A DNA stretch of 57,777 nt from a virus: IMG/VR virus record IMGVR_UViG_3300005841_000005, positions 1 through 57,777 of that record; one strand, given 5' to 3'. Below, piece after piece: positions 40,001 through 47,935 of this stretch; position 1 is the first letter of the stretch, and every line of letters begins with the position of its first letter. The translations under genes were made by a program, and so were the position numbers. Under the pieces are notes generated by a model that had not been told where the DNA came from, did no database searches, and saw only the letters and a list, made by a program, of their open reading frames with translations.

Positions 40001-43000
40001 GGAGGACCTGCGGAAATACCAAGAGGCGATGCTCCAGCGCCCGGTGACTCGGCGCACGACTGGACTCGGTGAAGCGGTTGCTCCAGAGGAGCGCGTGTCT
40101 GCCGAGCAGTCTGGATCGCTGCCACGGATTAGTGCCGCTGACATCGACTTCAAATCCGACGAGATGATGGCCGGAGAGATCAAGCAGCGGAAGCAGACGA
40201 CCCAGAAGATGGATGAAAAGACCTATCAGAGGTGGAAGCGAAAGCGGCAGATTCTAGGAGACCAGAGCAGCGACCCTGAGATGAGGTCCAAGTTTTCCGA
40301 GGCCAAGAACATTCGGGCGTCGTTCGACCGCCCTAAGTTCAGCGACTTCGAGGAGTGGGTTCGCAAGAATGTAGGGCCGGTTGAGCCTCACCAGCTCCGG
40401 AATACATGGGAGGACTCAGTGTGGTCGGACCTAATCAATGCAACACCAGAACGCCTTGAGAAGTGGCGTGAGGCGTTAGGTCTGGAATCAAAATATGGAA
40501 CAGGGTTTATCGCACCAAAACGTGGGCCGGAACAGTTCCAACTTGAACCGGAAGGCGACAAGATCGTTGCCAAGCAGAACCGGGCGCAACTGGAAGCGGG
40601 CGAGCGATACCGGAACAAACTTATCACGGCGATTGCCGAGAAGCTCATTGGGGAATCCGTCAAGGAGCGAGCCGACCTGAATCGGACCGAGGTCAGCAAC
40701 GACGACATCGACTTCACCGCCACGAAGTCCAAGCACGGTCCATACGTTGAGCTCAGCCTCGACGACATTTCCAACGAGCATGTCCTCAACGGCATCCTGC
40801 GTGATCAGGCCCGGGCCAGCAGCAAAGACCCCAAATCCCACTCCCGCCGTCTGGTGGCTGTGGTGGACCGCAAGACCGGCGAGGTTGAGCTCCTGTCCAC
40901 CTACAACGATTTTGGCACTCAGAGGGTCACAGACCCGGCTGGGGCACGTTTGCCGGGCAAACCCTCCCGGGAGCTCAACAAGGCGTTCCTGAAGCAATAC
41001 AGGCCCATTAGCAGCCTCCTGTTGAAGGACCCGGTCAAGGGCTTCCGCCAGAACTTTGAGTCGGTGGCTGACTTCAACGACAAGATCGGAAAGGAAGCGC
41101 ATGAACGGGCGGCGGTCGGAGAGTTCCACGGCGAAGGTCCAGCCGACTTCACGGCTGAGGGCACACCCGGACTTCAGGGCGAGGGCGGCATGTTCCAAGG
41201 GCCGCACCGGACCACCATGCGCCGGGGCACGATGGAGTCTGCTGGACGCCTGACCCGCCCCGAGGCCGAGGGAGTCATCAGCCATGTCCTGAGTGAAGTC
41301 GGAGAGCTGGACTCTCCCAATGACGTCAAGGTTGCCCTGCTGGGGTTGCTGGACAAGTCCGCCCGAGGCCGGATGCGAGCCACGGACTACATCGCCCAGA
41401 GCGGCTACCGGAAGATGATCAACGCGCTTCAGCGTGAGTTCCCGGACCTGACCCGTGAAGAGGTCTTGGACAAGATGGCTGACAGAATTTATGAAAACAA
41501 CCGCTCGTCGGAAACGCTGGACGAATATGCACGCAAAACGGTGGCGCAATTCAAAGGCAGCGATCTTGGAGATGCTGTTCAACAAGCGAATGCACCACAG
41601 ACTGGCCGGGAGCTTACCTCGGAACTCCGAGGACGACCTCCAGAGCGATCGCCGCTAGACCGTCCCAACCCGCTTCGGGTCAATGTCCCGATCGAACGGG
41701 TGCCACCGACAATGGTGCGCCCGGAGCAGTTGCCACCCGGAACTCCGCCCGTCGAACGCCAGCCTGCGCCGTCAGGACAGCTTGGTTCTGAGACCCCGGT
41801 CCGTGAGCAGTTGCCGACCGAGGTGACCACGGCGCAGCGTGAGGCCCAGACCGTCGAGCATCAGGCTCGGGTGGACGTCGAGCAGATCAGAGCTCGGACA
41901 CTTCGGAAATACGGAGTGGAGATGACTCCCGGACAGGCGGGCTCAGTGTTCGAGGCCCGGACCGGAAGGAAAGTTCCCGGAGATCAACCCCGGGTTTCCG
42001 AGGTTCAAGACAACCTTCAGCAGGAGGCGGCTCACCGTGCTGGCAAAGAGTATCAGGTCGGTCAGGACTGGGCTGCTGCGCTTGGTGAGCGTGAGATCAT
42101 TGGCCGCATCAACAAGCGTGATGTCCGGGTCATCCGTGACCGTGTGCTTCGTGAGCAGGGCATCCTGCTGAGCCCTAAAGAAGCTCGTGGGATTCTGGAG
42201 GCCAAGAAGGGATTTCGCCAGCCGATGGAGATGACCAATCGTGCCATCTTCAAACGTGCTGAGCGTGGCATCAACGCCCCACTCAAGACCGAGTCTCCCG
42301 CTGCCATGAGTCGTGCCCGTGAGGGCGTTGACCCGGACACCAAGAATCCGATTCCCCGGTTCGTGCCGAACATCAACACAGCACTGACTCGCAAGGTTGG
42401 CATTGAGCGCATCCCCGGACTTCGCCTGCTGTGGGGCGACCGGGCCAAGGTCAAGGACAGTGCGGATTTGGCGATGGTGGCTCACGGCATCAAGCGGGCG
42501 ATTGGAAACTCTCAGGCTGCCATCACTGGTAGCCGACTGGCGGCTCTGACCAAGCTGGCCGGAAATCCGTTCGAGCAGGATGCCACCGGGAAGATTACCA
42601 ACGTCAACAAGCTGGAAGGTCAGAGCGCCTACCCATCAGACCTGTTCGAGGATTGGCAGAAGCAGGTGGTAATCCCTGAGAAGATGGAAGCGTCAGGAAA
42701 GTTCAACGACACGGAGATCGCTGAATACACCGAGAGAAATCCTCAGAAGATAAAGCTCAACCCAGCACAGGACGCGCTGTTCCGGGAATACCTGAGCTAC
42801 ATCGAGGACGGTAACAAATACCTTCGGGAAAAGAACGCCAAGCTGGAGGACTACGGCGGTGAGAGCAGGGAGACGCGCCGAGATCAGGGGTCACTCTACG
42901 GCATCGGGCACGGGCTGGAGGTCTACACGATGCCACGTCTGGCATTGCACAAGCGGGGGCTTGGACCGATCGAGGCCGAGTATCAGAAGCGGATTGGTGG

Positions 43001-44837
43001 TTCTTACCAGATCGAGAAGGACCGACTGTATTCCAGTGAGGAAATCGGAGCTGGAGAAGTGGTTTACGAGCCGGACATGAACAAGCGATTGACGACGTTC
43101 GTCCAGCGCGTTTACAAGGCGGTGGCTGACTCCGATCTGGCCAGCGACCCGGCGCTGAAGGGCGAGACTGCCGAGCAGAGAATTCCGAAGTTGTCCAAGG
43201 AGTATGAGCGGGAGATGCGATTGCCCACCAGCTCCGGGAGACACATGAGCCAGCAGGACATCATCGACATGGGCTATCGTCCCCGTCTGGGACGTGAAGG
43301 TCAGGTCGGTGGTCACCCGGCGTTTCAGGATAAGATTTACCCCATCGACGTTGCCAACCGGCTGAACAAGCGGTTCGGGAATGAGGCCCACCCGTATATC
43401 ACGAGGGCGATTGAGGCCAACATCGCAATGAAGGGCCTGATGCTGACGGGTGACCTTGCCCAGTATTTTCAGCAGGGTTCACTGCTGGCGACTCGCCATC
43501 CCAAGATTTTCGCCGATGCGACTTGGAAGTCGTTGCAGTCCCTGAAAGACCCCAACGTCACCGGGAACTACCTGAACAACCCGGAGAATTTCAAGGCTGC
43601 CACGGAGTTCGTTCAGGCCGGTGGGTCGCTGGGTCACTTGCAGGATTTCATGTCAGGGGCCAAGCCCGGCGAAGCGCTGACAAAGATTCCAGTGATGAGC
43701 GAAGTGATCACCCGAAGCGGTCGTGCGTTCGGCACGTTCCAAGACATTGCCAAGATCGAGGTCTGGAAGGCGCTGAAGGATTCCACACCCAAAGAGCAGT
43801 GGCCTGACATGATCGAGGCCATTGAGGACTTGGGGCTTTCCGGGAAGATGGAGGCGTCAGGCATGAGCCACAAGCGGGCCATCGCCGAGAGGTTGCTATT
43901 CTTGGCTTCGTCTTACTATCGGGGTGCGTTCAACGTTGTGGCCCGTGCGGCTATGGAGGGCGGAAAGGCTGGCACCAAATCTCGTCGAGACCTGTTCCAA
44001 TACATGGCGGCGATGACGGCGATGATGACCACTGCGTATCTCGCCTCGGGCATGAGCAAGAACGAGATCAAGAAGCGCCTGACCCCGGGCCAGAAGAACC
44101 AGAAGTTTTTGAAGTATCCGGTGAATATCGGCGGCGAGACCCTTGAGATTGGGCCGGGCGGTATCGTCCTGAGCTTGTTAAATCTGACCGCTGACATGGG
44201 AAAGACTGCGGTCACAGACCCAAAGAATTTACTCAGCCCTCCGTGGATGTGGCTCAAGCAGCGCCTCGGTCCGATTCCGTCACTGGGAGAGAAGCTCTAC
44301 ACCGGTAAGGATGTGTTCGACAGAAGCATTAACCCATTTCAGGCAGCCGCACAGTCGGTTACTCCCATTCCGATTCAGAAGGGAATCTCTGCGGCCCAGA
44401 GTTCCAAGAAGGGTGCTGCCATCGTGTCAGCCGGAGCGTCGTTCATCGGCCTTGATTCCAACAAATACAAGGCGACCAGCGAAATCCACGATCTGGCACA
44501 GGACTTTGCCCGGAGTTCCGGGATGAAGAAGGAGTCTGGGTTTGATGAAGTGGCCAACGAGCACCCGAGCTACTCGAAGCTGCGTGGTGCTGTTGGCGCT
44601 GAGAGGCAGGGTGCGTTCAACGACATCCTGAAGGAGATGGAAAAGACCCGGACGCGGCCCGACATCCGTAAGGCGATGAAGCACTGGAGTCAGTCCCCGT
44701 TCACCGGCAACAAGAGGCTGGAGTCCGCATTCCGGGGTAGTCTCAACGATTACGAGGAGAAGGTTTACCTTGAGGCTCAGGACGAGCGGGACAAGGTCTA
44801 TGGCTCGTTCTTGGACATGCTGAGTAAGGCGCCTTAG
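37002..44837 (+). CDS. giant polyvalent/internal virion protein, 2611 aa
   Basis: One uninterrupted frame. It opens with MPIEVELPDGTIAEFPDGTD, the start seen in many virion-ejected proteins. Residues about 170-210 are hydrophobic (LSAAETAPLLAVGALPGWAA). Residues 535-560 contain LIAHENIHSHT with H544-E-N-I-H548, a zinc-metallopeptidase HExxH. Long charged coiled coils follow, with five linkers around residues 680, 753, 899, 989 and 1766 reading (P/G)A(A/V)MSK or AMSR. Later there is an EVELLSTYNDFG region and a C-terminal helical domain (about 2100-2611). It is probably ejected with DNA to form a channel and modify the host. No transglycosylase or muramidase motif was found. Confidence 0.75.
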   Translation: MPIEVELPDGTIAEFPDGTDHETMAGALDQHYSQQFNSDFRGPEAGQIPDMQATTRGGPKAYIPDGGEGIFDEATSDLGDAFHLAGKTAKAALGDVGSTLSLFQRPEGQKVGLLPSLGAVKKAVQENAPSAFEAGGNLYATGTEPLENELPIENAMNQAATEGSEGAVGAATLGHFALSAAETAPLLAVGALPGWAAKLVSLGFTADMIYHAPQLFQEYADEINKPEEEQDKAKIAKLRSGIAATFTFAPMAGKHGMEGVTDKLSTAFDNANRFAPGPKTGGPRASDRGPAPTLQMPMRIQQQEQGVPVRGDIPIADRIDAIDKSLANLEQQHGPRDTFDPETGKGTPLRILTHEETELLKLRDELTAQQKGGEENASEVSETATSDGNVRQQQGQPEGVRQDTQEGGPRVQQKAQRRVLTPEEEAEHKTLSDKFESDEGLNEIEADRLQELDDIKSAARKGEITEHDEAIDKAIDEAGLGDKVEFVSPEEIEQGGADHPMAGRIARFNEETGKIEVNRKELSDNLALVPAKDRARLAQTLIAHENIHSHTTRVEAEDFARNAHPIERKAATRIYRGKKGSPADVNLGGPLDDARLGWEMIRQRIARMQGTTPDEMLMHRWWEKERWTLESLDLMARAVEKARKFAGTDASKVQSKILDDISNKIGIARDAMTAGAGGPAVMSKATEKRIEKLRKERLAQIRDSERHDLPDEKIDARIAQLNRKTELLTDAELYELRDLRLERDRRYREFPGAMSKVVKDFTDKVADPEAKMDNADSRDAGMKLRSVADLDALLESKRSIKGEMDALRAEAKSKIASGDSAGFAKAMNKAATIGTKNQIIRETIETATNLGGWAEERQTAQDRPLGERPLEWSRNPEVADWLRKNGDEVGVKLPDESPAAMSKRDEKPLTRALADKIAKDLVEGGINTHHITGITAESHGVSVDTVRKIKRYLLQGGKDMMVSYAEFIGKGWDDDKLGIVHPPPEGESPAAMSKKKAKELEDLRKYQEAMLQRPVTRRTTGLGEAVAPEERVSAEQSGSLPRISAADIDFKSDEMMAGEIKQRKQTTQKMDEKTYQRWKRKRQILGDQSSDPEMRSKFSEAKNIRASFDRPKFSDFEEWVRKNVGPVEPHQLRNTWEDSVWSDLINATPERLEKWREALGLESKYGTGFIAPKRGPEQFQLEPEGDKIVAKQNRAQLEAGERYRNKLITAIAEKLIGESVKERADLNRTEVSNDDIDFTATKSKHGPYVELSLDDISNEHVLNGILRDQARASSKDPKSHSRRLVAVVDRKTGEVELLSTYNDFGTQRVTDPAGARLPGKPSRELNKAFLKQYRPISSLLLKDPVKGFRQNFESVADFNDKIGKEAHERAAVGEFHGEGPADFTAEGTPGLQGEGGMFQGPHRTTMRRGTMESAGRLTRPEAEGVISHVLSEVGELDSPNDVKVALLGLLDKSARGRMRATDYIAQSGYRKMINALQREFPDLTREEVLDKMADRIYENNRSSETLDEYARKTVAQFKGSDLGDAVQQANAPQTGRELTSELRGRPPERSPLDRPNPLRVNVPIERVPPTMVRPEQLPPGTPPVERQPAPSGQLGSETPVREQLPTEVTTAQREAQTVEHQARVDVEQIRARTLRKYGVEMTPGQAGSVFEARTGRKVPGDQPRVSEVQDNLQQEAAHRAGKEYQVGQDWAAALGEREIIGRINKRDVRVIRDRVLREQGILLSPKEARGILEAKKGFRQPMEMTNRAIFKRAERGINAPLKTESPAAMSRAREGVDPDTKNPIPRFVPNINTALTRKVGIERIPGLRLLWGDRAKVKDSADLAMVAHGIKRAIGNSQAAITGSRLAALTKLAGNPFEQDATGKITNVNKLEGQSAYPSDLFEDWQKQVVIPEKMEASGKFNDTEIAEYTERNPQKIKLNPAQDALFREYLSYIEDGNKYLREKNAKLEDYGGESRETRRDQGSLYGIGHGLEVYTMPRLALHKRGLGPIEAEYQKRIGGSYQIEKDRLYSSEEIGAGEVVYEPDMNKRLTTFVQRVYKAVADSDLASDPALKGETAEQRIPKLSKEYEREMRLPTSSGRHMSQQDIIDMGYRPRLGREGQVGGHPAFQDKIYPIDVANRLNKRFGNEAHPYITRAIEANIAMKGLMLTGDLAQYFQQGSLLATRHPKIFADATWKSLQSLKDPNVTGNYLNNPENFKAATEFVQAGGSLGHLQDFMSGAKPGEALTKIPVMSEVITRSGRAFGTFQDIAKIEVWKALKDSTPKEQWPDMIEAIEDLGLSGKMEASGMSHKRAIAERLLFLASSYYRGAFNVVARAAMEGGKAGTKSRRDLFQYMAAMTAMMTTAYLASGMSKNEIKKRLTPGQKNQKFLKYPVNIGGETLEIGPGGIVLSLLNLTADMGKTAVTDPKNLLSPPWMWLKQRLGPIPSLGEKLYTGKDVFDRSINPFQAAAQSVTPIPIQKGISAAQSSKKGAAIVSAGASFIGLDSNKYKATSEIHDLAQDFARSSGMKKESGFDEVANEHPSYSKLRGAVGAERQGAFNDILKEMEKTRTRPDIRKAMKHWSQSPFTGNKRLESAFRGSLNDYEEKVYLEAQDERDKVYGSFLDMLSKAP

Positions 44838-45040
44838 CCGATCTTCGGCGGTTCGTTGCCGCAGATTTCCGACTTGAGTGCTGTCACTTTGCACAGTGCT
44901 TTGCTGGTCAACTGCCAGATGCTGGTCATGCTGGCTGGTGTGACGCTCTTAGAGTTGACCATTGCGTCGGCGTGAAACAGGGCCAGATTGAGCTGGTCCC
45001 GGCACTCACGCATTCGTTCGGTTGCTTGTTCTTGGTTCAT
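44834..45040 (-). CDS. unknown helical protein, 68 aa
   Basis: Starts MNQEQATERMRECRDQLNLA and is helical throughout, with Cys and Lys-rich ends. It is the last gene of the leftward domain, and its stop overlaps the stop of the giant protein by 4 bp on the opposite strand, so there is no room for a terminator between the converging operons. Confidence 0.65.
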   Translation of the reverse strand: MNQEQATERMRECRDQLNLALFHADAMVNSKSVTPASMTSIWQLTSKALCKVTALKSEICGNEPPKIG

Positions 45041-45044
45041 AGGT

Positions 45045-45275
45045 TTAACGGTTATACCACAGTATGTGAGTGCATCCCTCCGGTGGTTTGAACCTCGGAG
45101 TTCCGACGTCTGATGGATAGACCCACTCGAAATGGTCCTGCTTCCAGAAGTGGGTTTCAGTTGCGTAGTTGCCCATGCCGTCGTAGTCGATGAACGACCC
45201 GTTCATCACGGAATCAATCCACTCCTGCAATGGAATCAGGTCTCCAGCTTCAGGCTCGATTGGTGTTAGCGTCAT
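45045..45275 (-). CDS. unknown 76-aa protein
   Basis: Acidic protein with IPLQEWIDSVMNGSFIDYDG, then ATETHFWKQDHFEWVYPSDV and a C-terminal EGCTHILWYNR. The pattern (p..g..i....W...V..g.f.d.DG.G..a............P.d......p....hv.WyNr) is common among phage small proteins. A palindrome core falls at 45096. Function unknown. Confidence 0.7.
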   Translation of the reverse strand: MTLTPIEPEAGDLIPLQEWIDSVMNGSFIDYDGMGNYATETHFWKQDHFEWVYPSDVGTPRFKPPEGCTHILWYNR

Positions 45276-45610
45276 AGTTTCTCAATGATTATGTGGGCGC
45301 CTTCTTCTCCCGGTTTTACCAGCTTGGCGTAAACGTGGAGCTCAGGAATCCATTCCCAAGAATCGTCGTGAGGCAGTGACGACGCAGTCAAGGAGCGTGC
45401 TTGCGGCTCCGTCAATGTCTCGGCGTCTCCTATCCGAGTAAGACAGAACAACTGTGACTCGAAACTGGCTGTGCAGTTTGCCATCCACTTTTTTGCTTTC
45501 CCCTGTGATACCACCATCGGTTGTTTTGTTACCCGGTGAATGGCTGCTTTCTTTAACGTCTTGAACGCTGGCACTGGTCCTTGGTTTTTCACGGCGAGCA
45601 CGATCTTCAT
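45272..45610 (-). CDS. phage protein family 'SLPxDDSWxWIP', 112 aa
   Basis: The start at 45608-45610 overlaps the upstream stop as ATGA. Reads MKIVLAVKNQGPVPAFKTLK, then KKWMANCTASFESQLFCL and TASSLPHDDSWEWIPELHVY, ending GEEGAHIIIEKL. It overlaps the RusA-like gene (45342-45668) in another frame over 269 nt, and both frames have protein-like sequence and similar third-position G+C over the shared part that I counted. It may be the true gene, or both may be used. Confidence 0.65.
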   Translation of the reverse strand: MKIVLAVKNQGPVPAFKTLKKAAIHRVTKQPMVVSQGKAKKWMANCTASFESQLFCLTRIGDAETLTEPQARSLTASSLPHDDSWEWIPELHVYAKLVKPGEEGAHIIIEKL

Positions 45611-45668
45611 TTGCCATCGCCTCCCGCAGGCGTCTTTGAGCATGGCTGCTGAACTGTTCTAGTTTCAT
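45342..45668 (-). CDS. RusA-like Holliday-junction resolvase (short), 108 aa, overlapping frame
   Basis: Starts MKLEQFSSHAQRRLREAMAN, and its C-terminal third contains LHSQFRVTVVLSYSDRRRRD and DIDGAASTLLDCVVTASRRF, the RusA pattern with the first two catalytic acidic residues as D-x-D. It stops eight residues after DCVVTASRR, before the last acidic cluster of a full RusA. The downstream DDSWEW stretch that would supply an acidic residue lies in the other frame. It is either truncated, frameshifted, or a dual-coding gene. Confidence 0.55.
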   Translation of the reverse strand: MKLEQFSSHAQRRLREAMANEDRARREKPRTSASVQDVKESSHSPGNKTTDGGITGESKKVDGKLHSQFRVTVVLSYSDRRRRDIDGAASTLLDCVVTASRRFLGMDS

Positions 45669-45849
45669 GTGTGGTCTCCACTGGTTTGCTGAGTTGTTTC
45701 AGGAGTTCGTCGCACCTCCACAGGTGGGAAATCTCCCGGCTAACTATGGACGGTTCGTGGTCATAGTCCTCGATGGTCTCTTGCATCAGAGTTCGAGTCA
45801 TCATGATGTGCTCTACGATCTTGTGTTCTAGTTCTTGTGTCATGGTCAT
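45607..45849 (-). CDS. unknown helical protein, 80 aa
   Basis: The start at 45847-45849 (MTMTQELEHKIVEHIMMTRT) overlaps the upstream stop as ATGA. It is helical, acidic in the middle (EDYDHEPSIVSREISHLW), with a Thr/Pro-rich C terminus that overlaps the RusA-like frame by 62 nt. Function unknown. Confidence 0.6.
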   Translation of the reverse strand: MTMTQELEHKIVEHIMMTRTLMQETIEDYDHEPSIVSREISHLWRCDELLKQLSKPVETTHETRTVQQPCSKTPAGGDGK

Positions 45850-46034
45850 CCTGTCATGAATAGCGCACCGCATCGGTTGCATCCGTAGGCGGTGCAGTCA
45901 TCCCACAGGTCGGTGCTGCCACATTGCTCGCACCTTCCAGTGAAGTGACCAGTTGGTTTGTTGTCGGGATTCTCTATCTGTCGGAGTCGCTGTCGTCCCG
46001 CCTCGTCCAGCTCCTCCCACTTGAACTCACTCAT
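45846..46034 (-). CDS. zinc-ribbon protein, 62 aa
   Basis: The start chosen gives MSEFKWEELDEAGRQRLRQI and overlaps the primase gene stop. A C-terminal CEQCGSTDLWDDCTAYGCNR with a following CG makes a compact zinc ribbon. It is likely a nucleic-acid or protein adaptor in the replication block. Confidence 0.65.
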   Translation of the reverse strand: MSEFKWEELDEAGRQRLRQIENPDNKPTGHFTGRCEQCGSTDLWDDCTAYGCNRCGALFMTG

Positions 46035-46861
46035 GGTCTCCTCCAGACGCATTGGTTTACCAAGTAATCCAGAGTGGCTGCGTCTCCGCCACTCCGGATA
46101 AAGTCCCGCATATCCTTGCACGGAAGCAAGAGCGTGGCATTTGGTATCGTCAGGTGCGATGCCAGCAGCTCTGCTCCGTCCGCTCCGGGGTTGAAGTGAT
46201 TGCCACCTTCCCTCACGTAGTCCGGGTCGGTGTCGCACACGATCACCGCCCGCTTGCAGCCAGACCGCTTGACGAACTCGGCCACGCTGAGCACCGCACC
46301 GTTGGAGCTCGGACGTCCGACGGCATACTTGCCCAAGCTGATCACCGCTGCGGTGTTGGTTGGTCCTTCAGGCAGGAACACTGTTGGCTGAGTGTCGCAC
46401 TGTGGAATGAACATTCCCTGATGGCTGCCAGTCACGGCGAACTTCGAGCCGTTGCTGGCCCTGAGTCTAATTCCTACGATGACTCCCTTGGGGTCTCGCA
46501 TCGGGAATGCCCACGTCTGGTCGTCACGCTTGGCAGCTCCAAGCGTCTCCAGTGATTTGTAACTTACGCCAAGCGACTCAGCTATCTGGGACAGGTCTAG
46601 GTGAGTGGTTCGATATGCCCACCTCCGCATCATATCAAACAGGTTAGGCGCTGGCTTGACCACCTCGGGTTTCCGAGGTTCAGGAATGAGTGGTCCACCG
46701 TCGATGCGGTGCATGTAGCCGACACTGCCGTCGGTGAATACCTTCTGGCGCTCGCTGACAACTCGCATACAGATCGCCAGACTCCGGCCCAGCAGACACC
46801 AATCACTCTTCTGACAGATTGGGCACGGTCGCCGCTTGCTGACTCGGGTCATCTCGCTCAT
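46031..46861 (-). CDS. DNA primase with zinc ribbon and TOPRIM domain, 276 aa
   Basis: Synthesises RNA primers for replication. An N-terminal zinc ribbon (C13-x2-C16-x5-C22-x8-C31), a helical linker, then the TOPRIM domain: the Glu in FLPEGPTN (E165) and the DxD in AVIVCDTDPD (D210, D212), followed by GGNHFNPGADGAELLA. It lacks a helicase domain, so it must work with the host DnaB or another helicase. It overlaps both neighbours by 4 nt. Confidence 0.8.
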   Translation of the reverse strand: MSEMTRVSKRRPCPICQKSDWCLLGRSLAICMRVVSERQKVFTDGSVGYMHRIDGGPLIPEPRKPEVVKPAPNLFDMMRRWAYRTTHLDLSQIAESLGVSYKSLETLGAAKRDDQTWAFPMRDPKGVIVGIRLRASNGSKFAVTGSHQGMFIPQCDTQPTVFLPEGPTNTAAVISLGKYAVGRPSSNGAVLSVAEFVKRSGCKRAVIVCDTDPDYVREGGNHFNPGADGAELLASHLTIPNATLLLPCKDMRDFIRSGGDAATLDYLVNQCVWRRP

Positions 46862-47655
46862 TTGGGCTTGGTGACTTGAGGATAGGACTCGCTCTCGTTC
46901 ATCTTCAGAACTCCGAGCTTCGTGCCGGAGGCGAATGCGTTGAAGGCTTTGATCATGAGCGCCAGATAATACTGAGCCGCCATCTGACCCTTGGCCATTC
47001 GCATCTTGATGAACCGTTCCCGGATGTCGTTGCAGATGCTGCCCGGTTGGGTGCCGTGATAGACGGCCTCCAGAAACTCCTTGGGACGGTTGCCATGCCA
47101 GTGGGAGGCAATGATGATCAGGGTTGCCGGTGCGGAGTAGGGCGCAAGGTTCTGGGTCTTGGTTGACAGCGCCCGGACGAATCCGTAGGCATCCTGCAAG
47201 GCTTCGTTGTGGTTCTGGATGTAGTCGATCAGGTCGATGCGCGTGCTCTTCTTGGCGAAGCTGTGCTGCGTAATCAACCCGTCCTTGTAGGCCACTGCCA
47301 GCTTGGCGATGGCTGCCACCGAGCTGCCGTTGTTGACGTGAGCGGCGTCGGCCACCGTCCGCTTGAGACCGCAGTCGAGCACTTTGTAGAGTTCATCGTC
47401 GTCGGTCTCCATGAGGAGGAACGGCTGAGGCGCGTTGGCCTCGATGACTGCCCACATGCGGTGTTGTCCGTTGGCCAGTGCGCCCTTGATCAGGACGATG
47501 GCGTCAGCCGACAGGCGGAAGTTCCCCTCCTTCATGTCCCGGGCAAGGGTCTGGACATGGATGTCCCTCAGCGGGCGTTGCTCCCTCACCTGTGTCCCCA
47601 GCATCTCCTCCGCCTGCTTCGGGCTGATCTTCACTATGTTGATGGTCGCTTTCAT
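46858..47655 (-). CDS. ParB/Srx-like domain protein, 265 aa
   Basis: The N-terminal domain has REQRPLRDIHVQTLARDMKE, FRLSADAIVLIKGALANGQH and RMWAVIEANAPQPFLLME, matching the phage ParB-like pattern 'R......v..La.dm..G.f...gd.I.i...g.l.nGqHRl.A......' and the later VLDCGLKRTVADAA. The rest is helical. It may bind DNA or act in replication control. The ATG at 47653-47655 is chosen; an ATG six codons upstream is also possible. It overlaps the gene upstream by 152 nt in a different frame. Confidence 0.65.
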   Translation of the reverse strand: MKATINIVKISPKQAEEMLGTQVREQRPLRDIHVQTLARDMKEGNFRLSADAIVLIKGALANGQHRMWAVIEANAPQPFLLMETDDDELYKVLDCGLKRTVADAAHVNNGSSVAAIAKLAVAYKDGLITQHSFAKKSTRIDLIDYIQNHNEALQDAYGFVRALSTKTQNLAPYSAPATLIIIASHWHGNRPKEFLEAVYHGTQPGSICNDIRERFIKMRMAKGQMAAQYYLALMIKAFNAFASGTKLGVLKMNESESYPQVTKPK

Positions 47656-47935
47656 TGGTTTCTTGTGCCTCATTGTTATTGAGCATTTCTTGTTGCATGA
47701 CCTCTGGTGCTTTGTCGCCGAATATCTGGGTCATCATTTTCAGATACCAGCGCTTGGCCTCGGCCACGAATAACCGTTTGATCTCCTTGGGTTCAAACAT
47801 CGGGTCGAGTATGAACGCCCTCCAAGTTTTCTGGTAAGACCTCGGAATGCCGAGGTTGTCTTGGCGGGGAATCTTGGCTACGAATCGGAACACGTCACGA
47901 CCTCGATAGGTCGTTCGCTCGAACTTGTATTTCAT
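47504..47935 (-). CDS. unknown 143-aa protein with a 152-nt out-of-frame overlap
   Basis: The N-terminal 90 residues look normal (MKYKFERTTYRGRDVFRFVA, then FVAEAKRWYLKMMTQIFGDK). The last 50 residues (EDQPEAGGGDAGDTGEGATP, then AEGHPCPDPCPGHEGGELPP) lie over the start of the ParB-like gene in another frame and are Gly/Pro/Glu rich. Either the tail is a genuine dual-coded extension or the original stop has been lost. No family is recognised. Confidence 0.6.
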   Translation of the reverse strand: MKYKFERTTYRGRDVFRFVAKIPRQDNLGIPRSYQKTWRAFILDPMFEPKEIKRLFVAEAKRWYLKMMTQIFGDKAPEVMQQEMLNNNEAQETNESDHQHSEDQPEAGGGDAGDTGEGATPAEGHPCPDPCPGHEGGELPPVG

